Counted from the first letter of the stretch, positions 53,154 through 61,997 are shown. The stretch: DNA of 64,000 nt from Methanomassiliicoccales archaeon (GCA_036504055.1 DASXVU010000048.1:62001-126000), one strand, 5' to 3'. The notes: generated by a model from the sequence alone, not told the origin. Numbers and translations: made by a program.

Positions 53154-54086
53154 TCAGACCCTGATCTCCTTCAGGGCGGTGAGCCTGTAGTTGCCTTTCA
53201 GGCCGGACAGCATCGTCCGCAGTCCTTCCTTGAGCGCCTCGGCCCCTCCGGGATATTTGCTCACGTCGGCGACCAGTTCCATGCTCATCTTCTCGTAGTA
53301 GACCAGGACCTTGGTGTGCAGGGCCAGAAGATTGATGTCGAACCCCGCCAGCTGTTTGGTCACCTCGAATATCGAGCCGGGCTTGTCCGGTATCTCGATG
53401 TCGATCTGGGCCAGCTTGATGCTCGGCCTCATGAACGTGAGGGAAAGGACCCAGGCGTCCGTATCTCCGACCATCATGACCGGGGCGCCGTCCTTGACCC
53501 CCTCGAGCATCTTCAGGTAGTCGGCGGGGATCTCGATCTCGCCGTTCTTGATCATCGAAGGGGCTTTGGACGCTTTCTTCAGCGCTTTGGCCTTGACCAT
53601 CTGGCCTCGACCAGATGTGCCCTTGGTGTAGCGGTCACTGATGTGCGATTCCTTGATCTCCATGGCGTCTATGTTGGAGACGGCCGTGGACTTCTGCTTC
53701 TTCAGCATATCGAAGTCCTCCTGCAGCTGGGGCAATTCCCCGAAGTAGCTGAGGTCGACGAGCATCTTCCACACCATGGTGACATTGGAGATCATGCTGA
53801 TCGAGACGGAGTTGAGAATGTCTATGTTCCTCTCGGAGAGGAACTTGGAGACCTGGGCGCATGAACCGGGAACGTCCAGCATATAGAACGTCGCCTCGCA
53901 TATCTGACGATAGTTCTCCGGTCCAAAGGTGGAGAGCACGATCTCGTATCCGGTGTTGCCGTTGAAATCGTAGCGGAACATCGTGGAGTAGACCTGGCAT
54001 CCGTCGACGAGACCCAGCGGACCGCCCAATTTCTCACCGATCTTGACCCTCGAATTGTTCATCCTTCCGAATTCCCATAGCCTCAT
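53154..54086 (-). CDS. ACT-domain protein, probable ligand-responsive regulator
   Basis: About 310 residues from the ATG giving MRLWEFGRMN; an earlier ATG and a later one (MNNSRVKIG) are alternatives. Two ACT-like stretches are visible: TFYMLDVPGSCAQVSKFLSE near 75-110 and IDIEIPDKPGSIFEVTKQLA near 230-270. A lysine-rich middle segment with KNGEIEIPADYLKML separates them. There is no catalytic domain or clear helix-turn-helix. ACT domains bind amino acids or other small ligands. It ends 14 bases before birA, so it is probably in the biotin operon and may tune it. Confidence 0.65.
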   Translation of the reverse strand: MRLWEFGRMNNSRVKIGEKLGGPLGLVDGCQVYSTMFRYDFNGNTGYEIVLSTFGPENYRQICEATFYMLDVPGSCAQVSKFLSERNIDILNSVSISMISNVTMVWKMLVDLSYFGELPQLQEDFDMLKKQKSTAVSNIDAMEIKESHISDRYTKGTSGRGQMVKAKALKKASKAPSMIKNGEIEIPADYLKMLEGVKDGAPVMMVGDTDAWVLSLTFMRPSIKLAQIDIEIPDKPGSIFEVTKQLAGFDINLLALHTKVLVYYEKMSMELVADVSKYPGGAEALKEGLRTMLSGLKGNYRLTALKEIRV

Positions 54087-54690
54087 TTTCGGACCCGGCA
54101 CGCCAATGACATTTCGCTTGATAAACCTTGTCAATGGCGTTCAAATAGGGTAGCGTATGCTGGCTCGTACTTCTGAGATCACGGTCGTTCCCTTGTGGCC
54201 ACTTGAGCGTTGGATGAACGCCCTGACCCTATATGGCTCGATCAGAGGCCGGTCTAGTTCGTCCTGCCGTTCCAAAGGGCGCCAAAATCCCGTCGGACAA
54301 TATCATGAGGCGGCTTCCATCCTTAGGATCGAAAGGGTCATGATTCGAGATCGTGCAGGTGACCATGATCACATCGAGGGATCACATCCAGGACGTCCAG
54401 GTGACCACTTCGTGAATTAGTTTTGGGATTCTATTCATCAAGTGTAGGGTCTGACGGGTTTCTATTCTGACATTCGATCATGCTAGGAGGTGATTAACGG
54501 TTCGATCGAATCCCATTATGTTAATATTAATGATAGGTAAATAATAGTTGTCCAGCATGACGATCTGTTCTACAAGGACTAACACCGAGTCAACAATCTA
54601 TATATACCATGTCCTACGTCGCCTCGAAAGTCCGAAATCTGTACTATCCGAAAGACGTACGGTTGTGCCCGGGCAGAGGATGATACACAG
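54087..54690. other. Long intergenic region with promoter elements
   Basis: About 600 bases without a gene I can support. An 87-codon frame at 54157-54420 looks non-coding (basic, no family, no spaced start signal). The right half is AT-rich, with the palindromes TTCGATCGAA and TTAATATTAA, and a TATA box TCTATATATACC at 54597-54608 about 85 bases before the MarR gene. TCCGAAA occurs twice, 16 bases apart, between the TATA box and the gene and could be a regulator site. Confidence 0.5.
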
Positions 54691-55185
54691 ATGGATGCCA
54701 TAAACAGATCGATCGAATCGATTGCCGAGGGCATGTTCCTTACCGCGACCATGTCGAACAAGCTGATCTTCGCGCAAAAGGCACGTGAAGGGATGCCCGG
54801 GCTGCCTGCATCAAGGATATTGGTCCTAACGATCCTGAACAAAAAGGGTCCCCAGACCATATCGAAAGTGGCGGACCACATATCCTATTCAAAGCAAAGC
54901 ATGACCACGATAGTCGATCAGATGGAGAACGACGGAATGGTCGAAAGGGTACCGGACACAACGGACCGAAGGGTCACGCTGTTGAAGATCACCACGAAAG
55001 GCATCGAGGCTCTGAACCAGAACAGGGAATTGGCGAAGGAGAGGCTCAAGGAAGGGCTTTCTCAGCTCGAGGAAAAGGACATCGAGCGTCTGGAAGAGGC
55101 GTTCCAGACGGTCCTTCAGATACTGCCCTTCGCAAAGCTCACCGCTTCCATGCCGCAGAACAAAGATGAGAACACGGAGAATTGA
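54691..55185 (+). CDS. MarR family transcriptional regulator
   Basis: 164-residue winged-helix dimer protein. Recognition elements are LVLTILNKKGPQTISKVADHI, SYSKQSMTTIVDQMENDGMVERV and the wing DTTDRRVTLLKITTKG. Helices at both ends would form the dimer. The gene ends with a coupling start to a multidrug-type exporter five bases later, so it probably represses its own operon and responds to an exported compound. The leader of about 60-85 bases may hold its operator. Confidence 0.9.
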   Translation: MDAINRSIESIAEGMFLTATMSNKLIFAQKAREGMPGLPASRILVLTILNKKGPQTISKVADHISYSKQSMTTIVDQMENDGMVERVPDTTDRRVTLLKITTKGIEALNQNRELAKERLKEGLSQLEEKDIERLEEAFQTVLQILPFAKLTASMPQNKDENTEN

Positions 55186-55189
55186 AATC

Positions 55190-56668
55190 ATGTCCAAGGA
55201 AAAGAAAGGTCTCGAGTACGGATGGGTCGTCCTTTCGGTGACCACGATCGGAATATTGATGGCGTCGATCCAGTCGTCGGCCCTGCTTATCTCTCTACCA
55301 GAAATGATGAGCAGTCTCCACATGGACTTCCTGACCGTCATGTGGGTGATCCTGGTCTACATGCTGGTGACCACCGTCGCGGTGCCGGTCTTCGGCCGGT
55401 TGGCGGACATGTTCGGGCGGAAGAGGCTATACGTTCTGGGCTTTGCCATCTTCTCCCTCGGCAGTCTGCTCTGTGCCCTCGCCAATGCACAGTACCAAGG
55501 CTACGACCTGGTCGGCTACCGCATCATCCAGGGCATAGGCGGCGCCTTGATGATGGCGAACGGTGCGGCCATGGTGGTGGACGCCTTCGACGCCCGGAAA
55601 CTGGGCTTCGGCCTGGGCGTCAACATGGTCGCGGGCGGTGCCGGCATCGTGCTCGGTCCGCTGGTCGGCGGGGCCCTGTCGCCCCTGGGGTGGCAATGGA
55701 TATTCCTTATCAACGTGCCCCTCGGCGTGATAGGGACCATATGGGCGTTCGTGAGGCTGCGCGAACCGATCAAGATGCCCAAGGGGCAAAGCTTCGACTG
55801 GGCTGGAAGCTCGATCTTCACGATCGGACTGACGGCATTCCTGCTGGCCTTGACCTTCATAGCCTTCCCCGGAATGATGGGGATGGAGATGATCTACCTC
55901 CTGTTCGCCGCTGGCGGGATCGGGATCATCGCCTTCCTCTACATCCAGACCCGGTCGAGGTACCCGATGATGGACCTGACGCTGTTCCACGACAGGGTGT
56001 TCGCCCTGGGCAACACCACCTTCTTCCTGAACAGCCTTTGCCGTGGGGCGGTCCTTTTCCTGCTCATATTCTTCCTGCAGGGGCCGTACGGCCAGGACCC
56101 GCTGACGGCGGGCATAAGCCTTATCCCGTTCGGCATAACCTTCATCATAGTCGGTCCGCTGTCCGGCAAGGGTTCGGACCGATACGGTCCCAGGCTGTTC
56201 ACCATCGTCGGGCTGGTGCTCTCATCGGCGTCGTTGCTCGGCTTCGCCTTCGTGGACCACACCACACCGTTCTGGTTCCTGGTGGTGCTCATGGTCCTGA
56301 TGGGCATAGGCGGCGGCCTGTTCAGCTCGCCGAACAGCAGCACGGTCATGAACACCGTGAGGCCGGAAAAGAGGGGCATTGCCTCCGGCACCCGGACGAT
56401 GCTGGGGAACGTCGGGTCGATGTTCTCCTTGGCCCTGGCCTTCCCGCTGGTGCTCAGCAACATCTCCAGTTCCGAACTGGCCAAGCTGTTCATCGTGGGC
56501 GGGGGCATGGGCACCGAGGCATTGCACTCGTTCGAGAGCGGTCTCCACACGGCCTTCATCCTGTTCTTCGTCATGTCGGTAGTGGCGGTGATCATCTCCA
56601 TGTACCGGCCAAAGAAGTGTCCGGAGAACTGCGATGCGCCGGTACCGGTCACGTCTGGAAAGGAGTGA
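55190..56668 (+). CDS. MFS exporter of the DHA2 (EmrB/QacA) drug:proton antiporter type
   Basis: 492 residues and about 14 helices, the DHA2 size. Motif A is GRLADMFGRKRLYVLGF between helices 2 and 3, and motif C-like GAGIVLGPLVGGAL is in helix 5. The first helix carries the SIQSSALLISLPEM pattern. It follows the MarR gene by five bases and precedes a universal stress protein. The exported compound is unknown; antimicrobial or metabolite export is typical. Confidence 0.92.
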   Translation: MSKEKKGLEYGWVVLSVTTIGILMASIQSSALLISLPEMMSSLHMDFLTVMWVILVYMLVTTVAVPVFGRLADMFGRKRLYVLGFAIFSLGSLLCALANAQYQGYDLVGYRIIQGIGGALMMANGAAMVVDAFDARKLGFGLGVNMVAGGAGIVLGPLVGGALSPLGWQWIFLINVPLGVIGTIWAFVRLREPIKMPKGQSFDWAGSSIFTIGLTAFLLALTFIAFPGMMGMEMIYLLFAAGGIGIIAFLYIQTRSRYPMMDLTLFHDRVFALGNTTFFLNSLCRGAVLFLLIFFLQGPYGQDPLTAGISLIPFGITFIIVGPLSGKGSDRYGPRLFTIVGLVLSSASLLGFAFVDHTTPFWFLVVLMVLMGIGGGLFSSPNSSTVMNTVRPEKRGIASGTRTMLGNVGSMFSLALAFPLVLSNISSSELAKLFIVGGGMGTEALHSFESGLHTAFILFFVMSVVAVIISMYRPKKCPENCDAPVPVTSGKE

Positions 56669-56673
56669 GAAAC

Positions 56674-57117
56674 TTGAGCATGTACCATAACATCCTGATA
56701 CCCACCGATGGCAGCGAGTACAACCACGCAGCGATAAGCCACGGCCTGGCCCTGGCAAAGATGGCCGACGCCGAGGTCACGGCGATATTCGTGGTGGACG
56801 AGTCGGCCATCATGTCCTCGTCGAACGGGGCCTACTTGGCCAACGTCTATCCGATCCTCGAGGAGGAGGGGAAGAAGGCTGTGGAAGAGGTCCGGGAACA
56901 GGGTCAGAAAATGGGGGTCAAGGTCACGACACGCATCGACCGGGGATCTCCGGCCAAGGTCATCATCGACGAGTCCGTGGGCTTTGACCTGGTGGTCATG
57001 GGCTCCATGGGACGCTCCGGCGTCTCCAAGCTGATGCTGGGCAGCGTTGCCGAGAAATTGGTGAGGTTGTCCCAATGCCCCGTTCTCGTCGTGAAGAACC
57101 CCAAGTTCCACGGTTGA
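56674..57117 (+). CDS. Universal stress protein UspA family
   Basis: 147-residue nucleotide-binding protein: NILIPTDGSEYNHAAISHGL at the start and the ATP motif VMGSMGRSGVSKLMLGSVAEKL with CPVLVVKN at the end. The TTG start is favoured because AAAGGAG is eight bases before it; an ATG two codons later would be too far. It is the third gene of the MarR-MFS operon. Role in stress or signalling is unspecified. A much longer open frame through the MFS gene is a shadow and not part of this protein. Confidence 0.9.
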   Translation: MSMYHNILIPTDGSEYNHAAISHGLALAKMADAEVTAIFVVDESAIMSSSNGAYLANVYPILEEEGKKAVEEVREQGQKMGVKVTTRIDRGSPAKVIIDESVGFDLVVMGSMGRSGVSKLMLGSVAEKLVRLSQCPVLVVKNPKFHG

Positions 57118-57175
57118 TCCGCGATCAATGAATCCCGATGGGAAGGACGGCGGCACGAAAGCCAGCTGAAACGTG

Positions 57176-57820
57176 CTATAGCTGTCGCAGTTCGTATGCG
57201 CAGATGACCCGGTCGTTGAGCGGTTCGGTCTCCATCAGGCGCTTGCCTTTCTCGGTGACCCTGACGATGACCCCTTCCTCAACGTCGATGAGGGCGCGGG
57301 ATGCCAGCTCGTCGATCGCCGTCCTTACCGCGGTTGCTAGAGTGCCCTCGGTGGCGTCCATGGAAAGCTCCTCGATGCACCTGCTTGGGGATTCCAGGCA
57401 GTATAGCTCCTTGCTGCCCTCATCATCCTCCATCATAAGAGGATTGTAGAAGCATATCTCCAGGCCATCGGACACGTCCGAGAACTGGGTCTCCCTTTCC
57501 CCTTCGGCCGGCCTTACCACCAGTGGACAATGGAGCAGCAGCTGGGTCATGGTGTGGGTCAGGGTCTCGGGAGTGATGTGCACGTCCCGGCAGATGATCC
57601 CGGTGTCTATGATCCCCACGTTCGTTCTCTCCAGGCGCGAGGCGAGAGCCACATCGCTCATGACCATCTTCGGCAGGTTCAGGGTATAGACCGCCGTCAC
57701 CGCCACCTTGGCCTCTTCGATCACCTTCTCGTCCTCGATGACCGTGCAACGCAGGTCGTGAGGTGTGATGAACCACGACCAGTCTTCCCATAGGTCGTCC
57801 GGAATGTTTACTAGCTCCAT
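57176..57820 (-). CDS. Hypothetical protein with a possible winged-helix C-terminus
   Basis: About 214 residues. The first 110 residues form an unrecognised alpha/beta region (IPDDLWEDWSWFITPHDLRC, TLNLPKMVMSDVALASRLE). The last 70 (TLATAVRTAIDELASRALIDVEEGVIVRVTEKGKRLM) look like a winged helix. An ATG eight codons earlier overlaps the TATA-like ATTTAAATG, so the internal ATG (MELVNIPDD) is preferred and the message would be leaderless. Possible regulator; no family recognised. Confidence 0.6.
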   Translation of the reverse strand: MELVNIPDDLWEDWSWFITPHDLRCTVIEDEKVIEEAKVAVTAVYTLNLPKMVMSDVALASRLERTNVGIIDTGIICRDVHITPETLTHTMTQLLLHCPLVVRPAEGERETQFSDVSDGLEICFYNPLMMEDDEGSKELYCLESPSRCIEELSMDATEGTLATAVRTAIDELASRALIDVEEGVIVRVTEKGKRLMETEPLNDRVICAYELRQL

Positions 57821-58245
57821 CGATGAGGCGATTATCCCCCTCATTTAAATCTGTATCTTATCAGTCATTCTAGATAGGCAAGCAATCGACCCAGTTATGC
57901 GAATGTTATCTCGCCGATTTCAATGGTTCGACAATCGTTTCTCTGAAGAGTCCCATAGACTTTTCTATCTAGGCTAGGTGGGATAGGGCAGGGCCGTTTG
58001 CTTCTTGATGTCCGATCTGATTCTTGATCTTCTTAGGTTTCATTTGTTTAAAAATGCGTCTATGTATCTCGTCAATACTTCATTGAGAACGATACTAACG
58101 TAATAAATGATAGATTCCGATGATTAGCCGCCTAATCCATAAATAGTGAATCGTTCCCCTTCCTTTCGTTCCCGCAAACGGGAAATGGTTAATGGGGCGA
58201 CTAAATGAAACAACCAAGATATAGCATTCCGAGGGAGGTCGTGAG
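57821..58245. other. Intergenic region upstream of the beta-propeller gene
   Basis: About 425 bases with no supportable gene. It is clearly richer in A and T than the flanking genes. A TATA-like CCATAAATAG lies near 58137-58146, which leaves a leader of about 75 bases before the beta-propeller ATG with a strong GGGAGGT element at its end. I see no stable RNA structure or repeat. Confidence 0.45.
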
Positions 58246-59370
58246 ATGACCCTTCCCGGCGAAAAAGGTGTAACGAAAAAGAGGAGCGTGAAACCGGTTT
58301 ATGTTTTCTTGGCCAGCCTATTGGTCGTGGCATTCCTTTTGTCCATATCCTCGACAGCGGTCTCGGCCATTCCTGCCAACGGCAATCATAAGACCGTAGG
58401 ATTCAACACACCGGGAAATGTCCTGGTAACGGATCAGTTCAACAACCGGGTTATCGAGATCAATCCGCTTAATGGCAATATTGTCTGGAGCTATGGATCC
58501 AATAATCCCAATGATATGACTCCGATCGCTGGGCACATAATTGCCCCTAACTGGGCGGAGAGGCTATCGGGCGGTCTGACGATAATGGCCGGTACCGGAA
58601 CCTCTCTGGTGCCGGACAACCGGGTCATCGTGGTCAATCAATGGGGCGCTATCGTGTGGCAGTATGGCCAGGGCGGTGTGGCCGGCAACGGTCCGAACCA
58701 GCTTAACGTGCCTGTCTGTGCCATTCAGCTTCCCAACCATGACATCCTGATCACTGACCAGGCCAACAATCGGATCATCGAGGTCAATCTGTTCCATCAA
58801 GTCGTGTGGTCATACGGCCCCACCTCTGGTCCTGGCGCTCTCAACAGTCCGAACAGCGCTGAACTGCTCAAGAACGGTCATATCCTGATCGCGGATGAGG
58901 CTAACAACCGTGTCATTGAGATAGACCGTGCAGGTAACATTGTCTGGCAGTATAGCGGCACTATCAATGGCGCTGCGTTCGCCAGCAGGCTGTCCAACGG
59001 GGACACGCTGATCACTGATGCCGGCAATGCTCGGATATTGGAGGTCAACCACTGCAAGCAGATAGTATTCCAGTACTTCACGAACACGGACCCCCAAAGC
59101 AATCCTAATCCGGCGCCGACCAACGCCGTTAGGCTGAAAAACGGCAATATAATAATTGCCGACCAATTCAACGACCGAGTGTTCATAATCAATGCCTGCA
59201 AGCAGATAATATGGCAATATGGTAAGATCAACGTCGTCGGAAACACGACCGGCCTGTTGAACGCACCATACACAGCGTTCGTTATCGGGGACTATACTGG
59301 GCAGACAGTACCACCGCACAGTTTCTACCCATACTTTCACTGGGAGAAAGATAGAAGGTGGTGTCGATAA
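58246..59370 (+). CDS. Secreted NHL/PQQ-like beta-propeller protein
   Basis: 374 residues. A basic N-terminus and one hydrophobic helix (about 18-41, ending SSTAVSAIPA) form a signal peptide or anchor. The rest is six or seven repeats of about 45 residues built on ILITDQANNRIIEVN...VVWSYG, a mixture of NHL and PQQ-type blades. Two repeats carry cysteine (NHCKQIVFQYF, NACKQIIWQYG). There are no enzyme motifs, so surface binding is most likely. It stands alone with its own promoter. The repeats keep strong amino-acid identity, which suggests recent internal duplication. Confidence 0.82.
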   Translation: MTLPGEKGVTKKRSVKPVYVFLASLLVVAFLLSISSTAVSAIPANGNHKTVGFNTPGNVLVTDQFNNRVIEINPLNGNIVWSYGSNNPNDMTPIAGHIIAPNWAERLSGGLTIMAGTGTSLVPDNRVIVVNQWGAIVWQYGQGGVAGNGPNQLNVPVCAIQLPNHDILITDQANNRIIEVNLFHQVVWSYGPTSGPGALNSPNSAELLKNGHILIADEANNRVIEIDRAGNIVWQYSGTINGAAFASRLSNGDTLITDAGNARILEVNHCKQIVFQYFTNTDPQSNPNPAPTNAVRLKNGNIIIADQFNDRVFIINACKQIIWQYGKINVVGNTTGLLNAPYTAFVIGDYTGQTVPPHSFYPYFHWEKDRRWCR

Positions 59371-59446
59371 GTCATACCAACCTTTGAAGACGGCCTAAAC
59401 CTCTTCATTTTCTTCATTATCTGATCATTCTATATAATGTTAATAT

Positions 59447-59494
59447 AGTAGATATCTACTGCGTAGATGTCAACTCAGTAGGGATATACCTACT
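59447..59494. promoter_or_regulatory. Paired palindromic operator upstream of padR
   Basis: AGTAGATATCTACT is a perfect 14-bp palindrome just after the TATA box (CTATATAATG, about 59430-59439). A second copy, AGTAGG-GATATA-CCTACT, lies with its centre 32 bases further on, about three helical turns. Both share the half-site AGTAG. The position between TATA box and start codon fits repression by the PadR protein encoded next. Confidence 0.65.
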
Positions 59495-59513
59495 TTGATG
59501 TTCCAGGTGAACG

Positions 59514-60122
59514 ATGATCGGACGACATTTCGTGTATAAAGGCAATCGCATCAGCCCTCCCCAGTTCTTGATGCTGGTGATTCTGAGAAAGGGGCCGATG
59601 TACGGTTACGAGGTGCTCAAGGTCCTGCGGGATGAGTTCCAAGGATTCTGGGTGCCGCAGACCGGGGCCATCTACCCGGCACTGAAGAGGCTGGAGGAGC
59701 AGAAGCTCATCCTCTCGGACGTGAAGGACGGAAAGGAGTACTATTCACTGACCCAGGAGGGAAAGGAATGGATGCTGGAGAACCTGAAGTCGATCTCCCA
59801 GGAGGCCCAGTTCATGGGCCGGTACTTCAGTTTCCTGGGCAGGGCGGCCAGCGAAACGGTTGGCCTCATCCCGGCGACACAGGAGCAGCTTGATGCATCG
59901 GTCCAGCTGCCCTTGCATCTAGCCTCCCTGCTCAGGGACGACCTGACGGTGAAGGAACGCCTGGAGATGCTGAAAGGTGCACAGAGGATGATGAACACAC
60001 ATCTTCGGGGCATCGAGAAGGCCATTGCCAAATATGAGCAGATGGACGATTCAGACACGAAGAAGATGCTTATCAAGGAGAGGATCGAAAGGGTCCTCCA
60101 TGAGAAGGAGAAAAAGGAGTAG
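59514..60122 (+). CDS. PadR family transcriptional regulator
   Basis: 202-residue winged-helix regulator. The N-terminal domain has FLMLVILRKGPMYGYEVLKVL, GFWVPQTGAIYPALKRLEEQ and the wing KDGKEYYSLTQEGKEW. The long C-terminal helical half provides the dimer interface. It precedes an ABC drug-exporter pair by seven bases, the usual arrangement for PadR autorepressors that sense the exported compound. Palindromes in the promoter are probable binding sites. Confidence 0.93.
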   Translation: MIGRHFVYKGNRISPPQFLMLVILRKGPMYGYEVLKVLRDEFQGFWVPQTGAIYPALKRLEEQKLILSDVKDGKEYYSLTQEGKEWMLENLKSISQEAQFMGRYFSFLGRAASETVGLIPATQEQLDASVQLPLHLASLLRDDLTVKERLEMLKGAQRMMNTHLRGIEKAIAKYEQMDDSDTKKMLIKERIERVLHEKEKKE

Positions 60123-60129
60123 GACATAA

Positions 60130-61128
60130 ATGGTAGCGATAATCGAAGTGAAGGACCTGGTCAAGGTCTACAACGGTTCCATCCGGGCGGTGGACGGGAT
60201 ATCGTTCGAGGTGGCCGAGGGCGAGGTCTTCGGATTCCTCGGCCCCAACGGGGCAGGAAAGACCACCACCATCAAGATGCTGACGACGCTCCTGCTGCCC
60301 ACCAGCGGGGAGTGCAAGGTGTGCGGCTACGATGCGGTCAAGCAGCCGACGGAAGTGCGCCGCTCGATCGGACTGGTCCCACAGGAGCTAACCGTCGACG
60401 ACGACCTTACCGGCCGGGAGAACATGCTGCTGCAGGCGACGTTGTACGGCGTCGAGCTGAAGGTGGCCAAGGAAAGGATCAACGACCTGCTGAAGCTGGT
60501 GAAGCTGGAGGAGGCCGCCGAACGCATGGTCAAAACCTATTCCGGCGGCATGCGGAAACGCCTGGAGCTGGCCGAGGGACTGATCCACCGGCCCAAGGTG
60601 CTTTTCCTGGACGAGCCGACGCTCGGCCTGGACATCCAGACCCGGACCACCATGTGGGAGCACATCCGGGAGCTGAAGAAGAGCTCCAACATGACGGTGT
60701 TCATGACCACCCACTACCTCGAGGAAGCGGACTCGCTCTGTGACCGCATCGGCATCATCGACAAGGGCAAGATCATGGCGATGGACACGCCGCACAAGCT
60801 GAAGGAATCGCTGGGCGGGGACGTGATCTCGCTCAAGGTATCGGGCGAAACGGACTTCACCGAGGCGATCAAGCAGGTCGAGGGCGTGTTCAGCGTCAAA
60901 AAGGAGGATGGGTCCTACCGGGTCAAAGTGCTGAACGGAGAGACCGTGACCGCACCGTTGCTGCAGGAGATATCCAAGAACGGCGGCAAGGTGACATACG
61001 TCACATTGGAAAGGCCGAACATGGACCAGGTGTTCCTGGAATACACCGGACGTTCGCTGCGCGACGCGGAACAGATGGGCAGCTTCGACAAAGTCGCTAA
61101 CATGCGCCAGATGAGGAGGTCGAGCTGA
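60130..61128 (+). CDS. ABC transporter ATP-binding protein (DrrA-like)
   Basis: 332-residue ATPase of an ABC-2 type exporter. Walker A is GPNGAGKT at 38-45, the signature YSGGMRKR is at 137-144 and Walker B LFLDEPTLGLD at 158-168. The extra C-terminal domain (TDFTEAIKQVEGVFSVKK onwards) is typical of the DrrA/CcmA drug-exporter group. Its stop shares one base with the permease start. Substrate is probably hydrophobic; unknown. Confidence 0.94.
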   Translation: MVAIIEVKDLVKVYNGSIRAVDGISFEVAEGEVFGFLGPNGAGKTTTIKMLTTLLLPTSGECKVCGYDAVKQPTEVRRSIGLVPQELTVDDDLTGRENMLLQATLYGVELKVAKERINDLLKLVKLEEAAERMVKTYSGGMRKRLELAEGLIHRPKVLFLDEPTLGLDIQTRTTMWEHIRELKKSSNMTVFMTTHYLEEADSLCDRIGIIDKGKIMAMDTPHKLKESLGGDVISLKVSGETDFTEAIKQVEGVFSVKKEDGSYRVKVLNGETVTAPLLQEISKNGGKVTYVTLERPNMDQVFLEYTGRSLRDAEQMGSFDKVANMRQMRRSS

Positions 61129-61928
61129 TGATACGGGAAACATGGGCCCTCACGGTGAGGGAACTAAAGCACTGGTACCGGGCAAAGATCCAGATCTTCA
61201 TGATGCTGGTGCAGCCGATCGTGTGGCTGGGCCTGTTCGGGCAGGCGTTCGCCTTCCCGTTGGACCCGAGGCTGCTCAACGGCGCGCCGGACTACATGTC
61301 GTACATGTCCGTGGGTCAATTGGCCATCATAGCGCTGTTCACCTGCATGTTCGTCGGCATGTCGCTGGTCTGGGACCGCAGGTTTGGGTTCCTGAACAAG
61401 CTGCGCGCCTCGCCGATCCCGCGCGCCTCGATCCCCATATCGAGGGTGCTGGCCACGGTGGTCAGGGCGGTCGTCGCAGCGATGCTGGTGCTCATCATAG
61501 CGCTGCTGTTCGCACACATCCCGGGACTGAAAGGTCTGACGATCACGGCCAACTTCGGAGTGATGGAGTTCCTCGGAATACTGCTGATACTGGGTCTGCT
61601 GGCCACCGCGTTCGCGTCGATATTCGTCGCGATCGCCCTGAGCATCAAGCAGCAGGAGACGCTGTTCGCGGTGATCAATCTGGTCAACCTCCCGCTGATG
61701 TTCGCTTCGGCGGCGCTGTTCCCGGTGAGCAGCATGCCGGACTGGCTGCAGGCCGTGGCGAAGGTGAACCCATTGACGTTGGCGGTGGACGGGATGAGAC
61801 AGCTGATGTTCTCCGGCTCGACCGGGATATACTCGTTGGGAGTGGATATCCTGGGTCTGCTGGTGTTCTCGGTGGTCTTCATCATCCTGGGAATAGTCGT
61901 CGCCATGCGCGCGCTGAAGGAGAAGTAA
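61128..61928 (+). CDS. ABC-2 type permease (DrrB-like)
   Basis: 266-residue membrane partner with six helices. The ABC-2 signature region LRASPIPRASIPISRVLA lies between helices 2 and 3, and FPVSSMPDWLQAVAKVNPLTLAVDGMRQ is the conserved C-terminal segment of DrrB-like exporters. Together with the ATPase it forms an efflux pump under PadR control. A hairpin with a T-rich tail ends the operon. Confidence 0.93.
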   Translation: MIRETWALTVRELKHWYRAKIQIFMMLVQPIVWLGLFGQAFAFPLDPRLLNGAPDYMSYMSVGQLAIIALFTCMFVGMSLVWDRRFGFLNKLRASPIPRASIPISRVLATVVRAVVAAMLVLIIALLFAHIPGLKGLTITANFGVMEFLGILLILGLLATAFASIFVAIALSIKQQETLFAVINLVNLPLMFASAALFPVSSMPDWLQAVAKVNPLTLAVDGMRQLMFSGSTGIYSLGVDILGLLVFSVVFIILGIVVAMRALKEK

Positions 61929-61936
61929 ACGATTTA

Positions 61937-61972
61937 GGGGCGGAAGCCCCGGTTCAATTTATTTATTTCATT
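61937..61972 (+). terminator. Hairpin with T-rich tail after the ABC operon
   Basis: GGGGC and GCCCC pair around a GGAA tetraloop eight bases after the permease stop, followed by a T-rich stretch. This is the clearest terminator structure in the window. Confidence 0.65.
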
Positions 61973-61997
61973 CCAGACTGATTCTGGTCACTGAGAA

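Noticed and set aside
54157-54420. An 87-codon frame in the gap before the MarR gene
   Set aside because: Very basic composition, no recognisable motif, no spaced ribosome-binding site, and low-complexity DNA at its end.
54498-54515. GGTTCGATCGAATCCC looked like a tRNA T-arm
   Set aside because: It is a simple palindrome; no acceptor stem, D-arm or anticodon arm can be folded around it.
55222-57117. A 631-codon open frame running through the MFS gene into the UspA gene, apparently a long fusion protein
   Set aside because: Only the last part (UspA) has family sequence. The rest is an arginine-, histidine- and proline-rich shadow of the MFS exporter in another frame, and the exporter frame is clearly real.
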